From Ruegeria sp. AD91A (GTDB lineage: Bacteria > Pseudomonadota > Alphaproteobacteria > Rhodobacterales > Rhodobacteraceae), in assembly GCF_003443535.1 (NCBI RefSeq), contig NZ_CP031946.1:1798001-1862000 (forward strand): a DNA stretch of 64,000 nt, in the 5' to 3' direction. This document shows positions 36,204-42,990 of this stretch, one piece after another (position 1 is the stretch's first letter; each line of letters starts with the position of its first letter). The translations under genes were made by a program, and so were the position numbers. Below the pieces are notes generated by a model, which worked only from the letters and a program-made list of their open reading frames with translations, made no database searches and had not been told where the DNA came from.

Positions 36204-36578
36204 ATGCGCCACCTTTTCCTGCTTGTACTTGCGATCACGTTGTTTGTGTCTCCCAAGGCTCTACGGGCGGAAATGACACTTCTGATGGCAGAAGAAGATG
36301 GGTGTATGTGGTGTGCCCGCTGGGATGCTGAAATCTCGGGGATTTACCCGAAAACACCGGAAGGAAATGCCGCCCCGCTTCAGCGCGTAGACATCCATGC
36401 ATCCATGCCGGATGGAATCGAACTGGGAAGACCTCTGTACTACACTCCAACCTTTGTCTTGCTGAACAACGGCCGCGAAGTCGGCCGGATCGAAGGGTAC
36501 CCCGGTGAAGACTTTTTTTGGGGTTTGTTGGGCGTGCTGCTACGTGACGCAGGGGTACAGATTGAGACCTCTGGATAA
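36204..36578 (+). CDS. soxS: SoxS, periplasmic thioredoxin
   Basis: 124 aa, signal peptide MRHLFLLVLAITLFVSPKALR, and active site DGCMWCARWD (C-x-x-C) with cis-Pro in YYTPTFVLL. In Paracoccus SoxS reactivates inactive SoxY. It is transcribed with soxR, divergently from soxV, with 80 bases between. Confidence 0.92.
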   Translation: MRHLFLLVLAITLFVSPKALRAEMTLLMAEEDGCMWCARWDAEISGIYPKTPEGNAAPLQRVDIHASMPDGIELGRPLYYTPTFVLLNNGREVGRIEGYPGEDFFWGLLGVLLRDAGVQIETSG

Positions 36579-36636
36579 ACGACGGCAAATTACATAAACT
36601 GTTTTGAATGCGTGAAGTTGAGAAAGCGAGGCGATC

Positions 36637-36987
36637 TTGTTGGATAAACCATCGAAACTGCCAGTGTTCACAAAAGACATGTGCGCAGAAGATCTGGACC
36701 AGATGATGGAGAATGCGCAAACGGCATCAAACTTCCTGAAGGCTATCAGCCACGAGGGGCGTCTGATGATCTTATGCTACCTGTCCTCGGGCGAAAAGTC
36801 CGTCACCCAGATGGAAGAGATGCTGTCAGCGAGACAGGCTGCGGTATCTCAACAATTGTCCCGACTGCGTTTCGAAGGTTTGGTCAAAACACGGCGTGAA
36901 GGTAAAACAATCTACTACAGATTGGCTGATGATCGATCGACACAAATATTGGAAGTTGTGTACGACCTCTTCTGCAGGCAGAAGTAA
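36637..36987 (+). CDS. soxR: SoxR, persulfide-responsive ArsR-family repressor
   Basis: 116 aa from a TTG preceded by GAGG; a second TTG follows directly, and no ATG is suitably placed before conserved sequence. The winged helix is typical: FLKAISHEGRLMILC, SARQAAVSQQLSRLR, REGKTIYYRLAD. Cysteines at 47 and 113 are 66 residues apart, the same spacing as the sensing pair of Rhodobacter SqrR (41 and 107). These form a polysulfide bridge in the presence of reactive sulfur, releasing DNA. It should repress the sox operons until sulfur substrate is present. Confidence 0.92.
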   Translation: MLDKPSKLPVFTKDMCAEDLDQMMENAQTASNFLKAISHEGRLMILCYLSSGEKSVTQMEEMLSARQAAVSQQLSRLRFEGLVKTRREGKTIYYRLADDRSTQILEVVYDLFCRQK

Positions 36988-37028
36988 ACGCCGATCAAAA
37001 CGCCGCCAGCTTTGGGAGGAGACTGGCA

Positions 37029-38090
37029 ATGTTCGAAGCATTGGGAGACGCAAATACCGTTGCTCTGATCGGTTTGATTGGTGGAATCGTGTTGGGACTG
37101 GCCGCGCGTGTCGGCCGATTTTGCACGTTGGGTGCAATCGAAGACTATCTTTACGCAGATGATGACCGGCGACTGCGCATGTGGGCAATTGCGATCGGTG
37201 TTGCAATTGTCGGAAGCCATACCGCAATGGCGTTTGGCTGGCTTGACCCTATCGGAACACGCTACCTTGCGCAGACCTGGAACCCACTCGGGTCGATCGT
37301 GGGTGGCCTCATGTTTGGTTACGGAATGGCCATCAGCGGAAACTGCGGCTATGGCGCGCTGGCAAGGTTGGGAGGTGGCGACCTTCGATCCTTCGTCATC
37401 GTTCTGATCATGGGTCTTTCAGCGTATGTCGTAATGTCAGGTCCCTTGGCTTATCTGCGGGTTTGGGTCTTCCCAGTGGAAATGGATCTCAGCGGCCCTC
37501 AGAGCATCAGCTTCCTTGGTGAACGGTTGACCTCTATTCCAGCCTGGCTCATCGGCTCTGCTGTCGGTGTTGTTTTGGTGATATTCGCTTTGGCGAACCA
37601 ACAGTTCCGCCGCGCTCCGAAACACGTGTTCTGGGGATCTGTGGTTGGGCTGGCGATCGTTTCAGGCTGGCTTGGCACGAATTGGGTGGCGACACAGGGT
37701 TTCGACGGTGAGCCGGTGCAAACTCATACCTTCGCTGCCCCCCTGGGGGACACGATGTTCTACCTTATGACGGCGTCCGGAAACACTTTGTCTTTCGCAG
37801 TCGGGTCAGTCTCAGGAGTTCTCATCGGCGCGTTTTTGGGATCTTGGTCAAAAGGCCATTTTCGCTGGGAAGCATGCGAAGATCCACGTGAACTAAAGCG
37901 ACAAATGCTGGGCGCAGCGATCATGGGACCGGGAGCGATCATCGCAGTAGGTTGCAGCGTCGGACAAGGCATATCCGCCTTCTCGCTTCTGGCCTACAGC
38001 GCACCAGTTACATTCGCTGCGATCTTTGCAGGCGCAGCGCTTGGATTGAGACAGCTCGTTTCCGGACTGTCATTCATAACTGAGCGCTGA
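37029..38090 (+). CDS. YeeE/YedE-family transporter (second copy)
   Basis: 353 aa, about ten membrane helices, preceded by GGGAGGAGACTGGCA. Conserved cysteine motifs: GRFCTLGA, ISGNCGYGAL and VGCSVGQGIS. It belongs to the YeeE/YedE (thiosulfate transporter TsuA-like) family, in the group often found beside soxR. It starts 41 bases after soxR, so it shares that transcript. It differs in sequence from the copy at 23200. Confidence 0.86.
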   Translation: MFEALGDANTVALIGLIGGIVLGLAARVGRFCTLGAIEDYLYADDDRRLRMWAIAIGVAIVGSHTAMAFGWLDPIGTRYLAQTWNPLGSIVGGLMFGYGMAISGNCGYGALARLGGGDLRSFVIVLIMGLSAYVVMSGPLAYLRVWVFPVEMDLSGPQSISFLGERLTSIPAWLIGSAVGVVLVIFALANQQFRRAPKHVFWGSVVGLAIVSGWLGTNWVATQGFDGEPVQTHTFAAPLGDTMFYLMTASGNTLSFAVGSVSGVLIGAFLGSWSKGHFRWEACEDPRELKRQMLGAAIMGPGAIIAVGCSVGQGISAFSLLAYSAPVTFAAIFAGAALGLRQLVSGLSFITER

Positions 38091-38233
38091 GTTCAGAACA
38101 CTATCGAGCCAAATGCCGTAAGAGCCGTCAGTGATACTGATCGGCCCTACATGCGAAATGCAGTTTGATATTTGGAGTATGACCAGATCATTCAGCGGCG
38201 CGCCCGAAAGAGTGCTTCAAAAAAGCACCGGCA

Positions 38234-38497
38234 TTAGTTCATGCCCAAGGCTTCCTTGTACATCTCAATAACTGCCTCTTGCTCAGCAATATCATCCTTA
38301 TCTCTTTTTCTGAGAGAAATGATGCTGCGAAGGGCCTTCACATCGTAGCCACGCGACTTACTCTCTGAATACACTTCTTTTATTTGGTCCGCGATGTCTT
38401 TCTTTTCCAACTCCAGGCGCTCGATACGCTCTACAAATTGGCGCAGTTCCCCAGAGGTGACCTTGTAACTTGCTTCTGCTTCTTCAGACATGCTCAT
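38234..38497 (-). CDS. GapR-type (DUF2312) DNA-binding protein
   Basis: 87 aa, highly charged and helical. It shows the DUF2312 pattern GELRQFVERIERLELEKKDIADQI, then KEVYSESKSRGYDVKALR and IISLRKRDKDDIAEQE. In Caulobacter, GapR is a nucleoid-associated protein that clamps overtwisted DNA and is essential for replication elongation. This copy is full length. A shorter relative lies upstream on the same strand. The main chromosomal GapR may be elsewhere; this could be an extra copy. Confidence 0.88.
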   Translation of the reverse strand: MSMSEEAEASYKVTSGELRQFVERIERLELEKKDIADQIKEVYSESKSRGYDVKALRSIISLRKRDKDDIAEQEAVIEMYKEALGMN

Positions 38498-38576
38498 CTT
38501 TATCTTCCTAATTCTGGACCATCACCGCCAAGAGAATACAGTTTGAACTACTTGTATTCGTCTTAAGTCTTTGTCG

Positions 38577-38768
38577 TCACGTATATAAAACAGTTTTCCA
38601 GTGATGGGTGTGGCCGCGCGACTTGGCTTCAGCCATGACTTCTTTGTGTTGTTCCGTCCGGCGCTTTTTCTCTGCATTCAGACACTCAAACCACTCGATG
38701 AACTGACGCAGCTCGCCTGCCATAAAGCGATAGTTGGCCGCGGCCTGATCTTCGATGATGACTTCCAT
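38577..38768 (-). CDS. Truncated GapR-type paralogue
   Basis: 63 aa. The N-terminal part, FMAGELRQFIEWFECLNAEKK and HKEVMAEAKSRG, clearly matches the neighbouring GapR-type protein, but the sequence then changes to HTHHWKTVLYT and stops, so the conserved helix with LRSIISLRKRDK is absent. The start follows a GGGAGAGACGC site. Loss of the C-terminal helix would remove the DNA-clamp part; it may be a decayed gene or a small regulator that dimerises with full-length GapR. Longer upstream in-frame codons seem non-coding. Confidence 0.6.
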   Translation of the reverse strand: MEVIIEDQAAANYRFMAGELRQFIEWFECLNAEKKRRTEQHKEVMAEAKSRGHTHHWKTVLYT

Positions 38769-38918
38769 ACGCGTCTCTCCCAAAGGCTGAAGTCTGGTGC
38801 AGGATGCCGGATACAATGCCGCCGCCCGGGTCGCAAGCACCCAATCTACTAGCGCACTTGTACGATGGGATCCGATCCGCTAAGCGCAGAGGGAGTTTGC
38901 GAGGAAATGCAGGGCATC

Positions 38919-39137
38919 ATGTTCGAATTCATCACCTGGGGCGGTGCGGCCCTTTCACTGGCCGGGCTTGCCGGTCTGGTTTGGTGCATTCTTCGCGTGA
39001 TGAAGGCGCGCAAGGCCGGTCTGTCGGACGACGAGTTGCGCGCTGTCGTTCAGGGCGTATTACCCTGGAACCTGGCTTCTTTGTTCCTGTCAGTGCTTGG
39101 ATTGATGCTGGTCATCCTCGGAATATCCTTCGGATGA
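38919..39137 (+). CDS. Small two-helix membrane protein
   Basis: 72 aa. Two hydrophobic segments (ITWGGAALSLAGLAGLVWCIL and VLPWNLASLFLSVLGLMLVILG) flank a charged loop RVMKARKAGLSDDELRAVVQG. I favour the ATG at MFEFITWGG; the one twelve bases upstream is possible. Such proteins recur in Rhodobacteraceae without known function. It converges with the next minus-strand gene. Confidence 0.68.
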   Translation: MFEFITWGGAALSLAGLAGLVWCILRVMKARKAGLSDDELRAVVQGVLPWNLASLFLSVLGLMLVILGISFG

Positions 39138-39146
39138 CCGCCCAAC

Positions 39147-39362
39147 TCAAACCGGCAAGTTATCGAACAACGCTTCGATGGCGTCTTCGCACAAGGCCGC
39201 ATCCAGACGACGCAGTCGGGACGGCACTTGCATCCCCTCCTGCCTCATACGGTCAATAACCTTGCTCACACTTGGTTGAAGCGCCAAGCGCGTATCAAGG
39301 GACGCGTTCCTGAGCTTTTGTTCAAGCTGTTCAGCTTCGGAATAAAGACTTTTTGTTGTCAT
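39147..39362 (-). CDS. Conserved-looking 71-aa hypothetical protein
   Basis: A clear ribosome site (GGGAGGG) precedes the ATG. The product is a soluble, mostly helical protein (SEAEQLEQKLRNASLDTRL, VIDRMRQEGMQVPSRLRRLD, with DAALCEDAIEALF) without motifs I can name. The pattern RLRRLDAAL is shared by small uncharacterised alphaproteobacterial proteins. It lies between the membrane protein above and the persulfide dioxygenase operon. Confidence 0.6.
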   Translation of the reverse strand: MTTKSLYSEAEQLEQKLRNASLDTRLALQPSVSKVIDRMRQEGMQVPSRLRRLDAALCEDAIEALFDNLPV

Positions 39363-39570
39363 AATACCCTCCCAAGTGTCGTCAGTATTCCAGATTTAGG
39401 TAACGGGAATAAGACCCGATAATAATAACCTCACCTTGTGCGGGATATTGCCCAACGCATTTGTAATTTCGGCAATCCGGCGCGGATGGGTTAAAGTTTA
39501 ATCTGATTTAATCGTGAATGCCTTGACCCGCATCAAATGCAGTTTCGATGTTGCATCACATTCCATTTTG

Positions 39571-39585
39571 CATATATGATATATG
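39571..39585 (+). promoter_or_regulatory. Palindrome in the persulfide dioxygenase promoter
   Basis: CATATA-TGA-TATATG is a perfect 6-3-6 inverted repeat, 21 bases before the dioxygenase ATG. Its position and AT content suit a repressor site. It does not match the ATTC-N8-GAAT type, so a different regulator, or a variant of the sulfur repressor site, is implied. Confidence 0.45.
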
Positions 39586-39606
39586 GTAACCGATACGGAG
39601 GAAATC

Positions 39607-40470
39607 ATGACACCCGCTGTGAAAGCGTTTTTTGACGATCAGACCTTCACGGTGTCCTACGTTGCTCATGAGCCGCAGGGACGTGCCTGCGCCATCATCG
39701 ACAGCGTTCTGGATTTCGATCACGCCTCGGGGCGCACGGCGACAAAATCGGCTGACGCAATCATCGACTATGTGCGCGCGCACGATTTAAAGGTCGAGTG
39801 GATACTGGAAAGCCACGTTCACGCAGATCACCTGTCAGCTGCCCCCTATCTGCAACAGGCACTGGGTGGCAAAATCGGAATCGGCGCTCAGATCGTCACC
39901 GTGCAGGACACATTCGGCAAAGTTTTCAATGAAGGAACCGAGTTCCAGCGCGATGGCAGCCAGTTCGACGCCTTGTTCTCGGAGGGTGACAGTTTTCACA
40001 TCGGCCAGATGCGAAGCGATGTTCTGCACACCCCCGGCCATACCCCAGCCTGCCTGACCTACGTAATAGGCGACGCCGCCTTTGTAGGAGACACGCTGTT
40101 CATGCCCGATTTTGGCACAGCCCGCTGTGATTTTCCCGGAGGGTCGTCAGCGAAATTGTTTGAATCGATCCAGAAAATCCTGTCGCTGCCAGACGAAACA
40201 CGCATCTATGTCGGGCATGATTACAAAGCGCCGGGCCGTGATGAATACGCGTGGGAAACGACGGTAGGTGAACAGAAAGCGCTAAATGTTCATATCGGAC
40301 AAGGGCGCAGTATCGAAGAATTCGTGGAAATGCGTGACGCAAGGGACGCCACACTGGCCATGCCACGTCTGATCCTGCCCTCTCTGCAGGTCAATATGCG
40401 GGCGGGTCAAATGCCTCCGGCCGATGATCAAGGCGATGTCTTTCTGAAGCTGCCGGTGAACAAAATCTGA
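39607..40470 (+). CDS. Persulfide dioxygenase (ETHE1/Blh-type MBL)
   Basis: 287 aa, start at ATG after GGAGGAAATC. MBL metal site SHVHADH, then TPGHTPACLTYVI and the iron ligand Asp in VGDTLFMPDFGTARCDFPGGS, a stretch characteristic of ETHE1/Blh dioxygenases, and YVGHDYKAPG near the end. It oxidises glutathione persulfide to sulfite in the cytoplasm, detoxifying sulfide. It is the first gene of a four-gene operon with two small YeeE parts and a DUF442 protein, the layout of bigR-type operons but with the domains as separate genes. Confidence 0.93.
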   Translation: MTPAVKAFFDDQTFTVSYVAHEPQGRACAIIDSVLDFDHASGRTATKSADAIIDYVRAHDLKVEWILESHVHADHLSAAPYLQQALGGKIGIGAQIVTVQDTFGKVFNEGTEFQRDGSQFDALFSEGDSFHIGQMRSDVLHTPGHTPACLTYVIGDAAFVGDTLFMPDFGTARCDFPGGSSAKLFESIQKILSLPDETRIYVGHDYKAPGRDEYAWETTVGEQKALNVHIGQGRSIEEFVEMRDARDATLAMPRLILPSLQVNMRAGQMPPADDQGDVFLKLPVNKI

Positions 40471-40504
40471 CGCAAGTCAAACCGATCAAAAAGGATAACT
40501 CCAC

Positions 40505-40933
40505 ATGAACATCGAGTGGATCTGGGGGCTGTGCGGCGGTCTGCTGATTGGCCTGGGCGGAGCCGTGTACCTACTTGGAAATGGCAGGATCATGGGTGCA
40601 AGCGGTATCTTGGGCGGTCTTGTCGACGGTGAGGCCGGCGGAACGTGGCCCGAGCGCCTGGCCTTCATTGCCGGGTTGATCGGTATGCCGCTCCTGCTGC
40701 GGCCACTGATCGCTCCCGAGGCCCAAACGCATCTTACCAGCAATCTGGGTCTTGTTGTTCTGGCCGGGCTTCTTGTCGGCGTCGGAACGCGTATCGCCAA
40801 TGGCTGCACGTCGGGTCACGGGGTCTGCGGCATCTCGCGGTTTTCTCTGCGCGGCATCGTGGCAACCGTATTCTATATCCTAGCTGGGGGAGTGACCCTC
40901 GTCCTGCTGCGCCATGTTTGGGAGCTGATCTGA
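40505..40933 (+). CDS. YeeE/YedE half-transporter, first part
   Basis: 142 aa with about four membrane helices and the sulfur-transport motif GTRIANGCTSGHGVCGISRFS. It corresponds to one half of a full YeeE/YedE protein and probably pairs with the next gene, whose ATG overlaps this stop. In bigR-type operons these two small membrane proteins are thought to export sulfite. Confidence 0.88.
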   Translation: MNIEWIWGLCGGLLIGLGGAVYLLGNGRIMGASGILGGLVDGEAGGTWPERLAFIAGLIGMPLLLRPLIAPEAQTHLTSNLGLVVLAGLLVGVGTRIANGCTSGHGVCGISRFSLRGIVATVFYILAGGVTLVLLRHVWELI

Positions 40934-41364
40934 TGCGCCTTATCATTGCATTACTTGCCGGATCCCTGTTCGGTGCCGGATTGTTGATTTCAGGTATGAC
41001 GGACACGACCAAAGTTCAGGGCTGGCTGGATGTATTCGGAAACTGGGACCCGACCCTTGCCTTTGTGATGGGTGGCGCCATCCTGCCGATGCTTGTGGCG
41101 TGGAGGCTGACAATCGGTCGCAAAGCCCTGACCGGGGACGATTTTCCGCCTCCTGCAAGGCCCGAGGTTGATCAAAGGCTTATCGTTGGTTCGGTCCTTT
41201 TCGGGATGGGCTGGGGCTTGGCCGGGCTTTGCCCCGGACCAGCTATGGCCTCGTTGACTTATGGTGGGTTGGGTGGCCTGGTCTTTCTGATTGCGATGGT
41301 CGCCGGCATGTTCATGGCGCCTGCGCTTGGCGCTCAACTGGACAGAGCCGCAAACGCGGCCTAA
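40933..41364 (+). CDS. YeeE/YedE half-transporter, second part
   Basis: 143 aa, about four helices. Motifs GAGLLISGMTD and GLAGLCPGPAM (the conserved Cys) complete the set expected of the second half. The start overlaps the previous stop (TGATG). An in-frame extension upstream to 40645 overlaps the first part and is not used. Confidence 0.88.
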   Translation: MRLIIALLAGSLFGAGLLISGMTDTTKVQGWLDVFGNWDPTLAFVMGGAILPMLVAWRLTIGRKALTGDDFPPPARPEVDQRLIVGSVLFGMGWGLAGLCPGPAMASLTYGGLGGLVFLIAMVAGMFMAPALGAQLDRAANAA

Positions 41365-41373
41365 GGATCTGGT

Positions 41374-41805
41374 ATGGAGATTCGACCGATCACGACCCGC
41401 TATGCTGTCTCGCCGCAGATCACGGTAGAAGACGTCCCGGCGATTGCCGAGGCGGGCTTCGTTAAGGTGATCTGCAACCGGCCCGATGGTGAAGTTCCCG
41501 CGATCATGCAATCCGACGCAATCGGTGAAGCCGTTCGTGCCGCTGGTATGGAATACGAAGTATTGGAACTGACACACCAGACCATGACGCCCGAGAATGC
41601 AAGGCGGCAACGCGAACTGACAGAAAGCTGCGATGGTCCGGTTTTAGCTTATTGCGCCTCGGGCACTCGGTGTTCGGTGGTCTGGGCCCTTGGTCAGTGC
41701 GACCGCATGAGCACGGACGACATTCTGACCGCTACGACAAATGCCGGGTATCAACTGGAAAATCTGCGCCCCGCACTGGAGCAATTCCGAAACAGGGCGG
41801 ACTAA
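41374..41805 (+). CDS. DUF442 (TIGR01244-type) sulfurtransferase-like phosphatase-fold protein
   Basis: 143 aa. The dual-specificity phosphatase-like loop reads YCASGTRCSVVWAL, so the catalytic Cys is present, and VSPQITVEDVPAIAEAGF is the usual N-terminus. In Agrobacterium Blh this domain is fused to the dioxygenase; here it is a separate gene at the end of the operon. It probably handles persulfide transfer. Its stop faces the FliM-like gene. Confidence 0.88.
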   Translation: MEIRPITTRYAVSPQITVEDVPAIAEAGFVKVICNRPDGEVPAIMQSDAIGEAVRAAGMEYEVLELTHQTMTPENARRQRELTESCDGPVLAYCASGTRCSVVWALGQCDRMSTDDILTATTNAGYQLENLRPALEQFRNRAD

Positions 41806-41808
41806 ACC

Positions 41809-42912
41809 TTATTCCGCGTCGGTATTTGTGTCGGCAGCGTCAAGGCCAGCCAGTTGCGAAATCTCCGCGACCATCCGTTCGGAATCGTTCAGTGACAGAT
41901 CGTTGTCTGCCAGTTCCAAACCCTCGTCCCCTGTTGCCGGAGGCATCACATCCACCGCATTGGAAACCGATTCGGCCAGGTGGTCGTGCGGCTGCATTCT
42001 CCCTCGGCTCTCGACAAACTCCTGCGCATCAGCCCCAGACAAGGCGGGTAGAGCCGCATGTTCGTTCAATCGAACGGCTCGCAAGCCGCCACACTGACCA
42101 AGGCGACCAATGCCCGTTGGCGTTCGGTCGATAGTCAATATCTCAGTTCTGTCCAGACGTGCCCCGTGTAGTGGCAAAACACTACCGGGTTGAATCGTTG
42201 ACAGATCGGACAATGGCAGCGACATCCGGCACAAAACGGCGTTCAGTTCCGCCCGAACAACACCCGATGATAGCGCAATCCTCGGACCGGCCGTTTCCGT
42301 AACCTTATCAACTTTGTCCGGCGCAGCAGGATGATCCGGAAGGAAAATTGATATTTGTCCTTGCTGCACGCCGTTGGCCAGATCAACCGTCAGATCAAAG
42401 ACATGGTGCGCGTCTGCAGACATGGCCAAAGACAAGCCGCGCGCATCTTCCGAACGTGCGGCAAGCTCATATCCTGTCAGACAAATCTGCTCGTCCGCAG
42501 CGTCTATTAAGCCGGCGGACAGAGTCAGCGCGGATTCGATAAATGGCGCCGCCATGGCGGCGTCCGTATCTGTAAACACCCTTGGTTCGGGATCTCCGGG
42601 CAGTACTTCACCGATGGTCTGGGTTTGTACAATGGCGGACACTACGTGCGGGTTCAAGCAAATCGCAGCGCGGCCCTCCTGTCCATCAAAAACCAACAGC
42701 AGCCAATCCTGACCGACAGATTCCACCAGATCATCCTGAGAGCCGCTGGCTTGCTTTGCACCGATGACAGCCAAGGGAAGGTTCAATCGATCGCTTGCTG
42801 CCCGCGCAAACCCCAAGCGCAGCGCCCGCAGAACCGAACGCGGACGATCGCCTAAATCTTTTCGTCCAACAGACAGTTTGCGCGCCAAAGCGGCGCTGAC
42901 GGTTTGTGACAT
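41809..42912 (-). CDS. FliM/FliN-family protein (SpoA domain)
   Basis: 367 aa. The C-terminal half contains a SpoA/FliN domain: VVRAELNAVLCRMSLPLSDLSTIQPGSVLPL and RTEILTI followed by IGRLGQCGGLRAVRLNE. The N-terminal 200 residues resemble a divergent FliM middle domain. FliM-like paralogues of this kind occur in roseobacters outside main flagellar clusters. No other motility gene is in the window; it follows the sensor kinase gene by 78 bases. It may be part of a motor switch or an unrelated signalling complex. Confidence 0.75.
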   Translation of the reverse strand: MSQTVSAALARKLSVGRKDLGDRPRSVLRALRLGFARAASDRLNLPLAVIGAKQASGSQDDLVESVGQDWLLLVFDGQEGRAAICLNPHVVSAIVQTQTIGEVLPGDPEPRVFTDTDAAMAAPFIESALTLSAGLIDAADEQICLTGYELAARSEDARGLSLAMSADAHHVFDLTVDLANGVQQGQISIFLPDHPAAPDKVDKVTETAGPRIALSSGVVRAELNAVLCRMSLPLSDLSTIQPGSVLPLHGARLDRTEILTIDRTPTGIGRLGQCGGLRAVRLNEHAALPALSGADAQEFVESRGRMQPHDHLAESVSNAVDVMPPATGDEGLELADNDLSLNDSERMVAEISQLAGLDAADTNTDAE

Positions 42913-42990
42913 GGCGCCCGATCACCAGTTGTTCCAATAACTGACTATTGGTTTACCCCGCCGAGCGTTACGAAGTTCTTTACGACGAGG

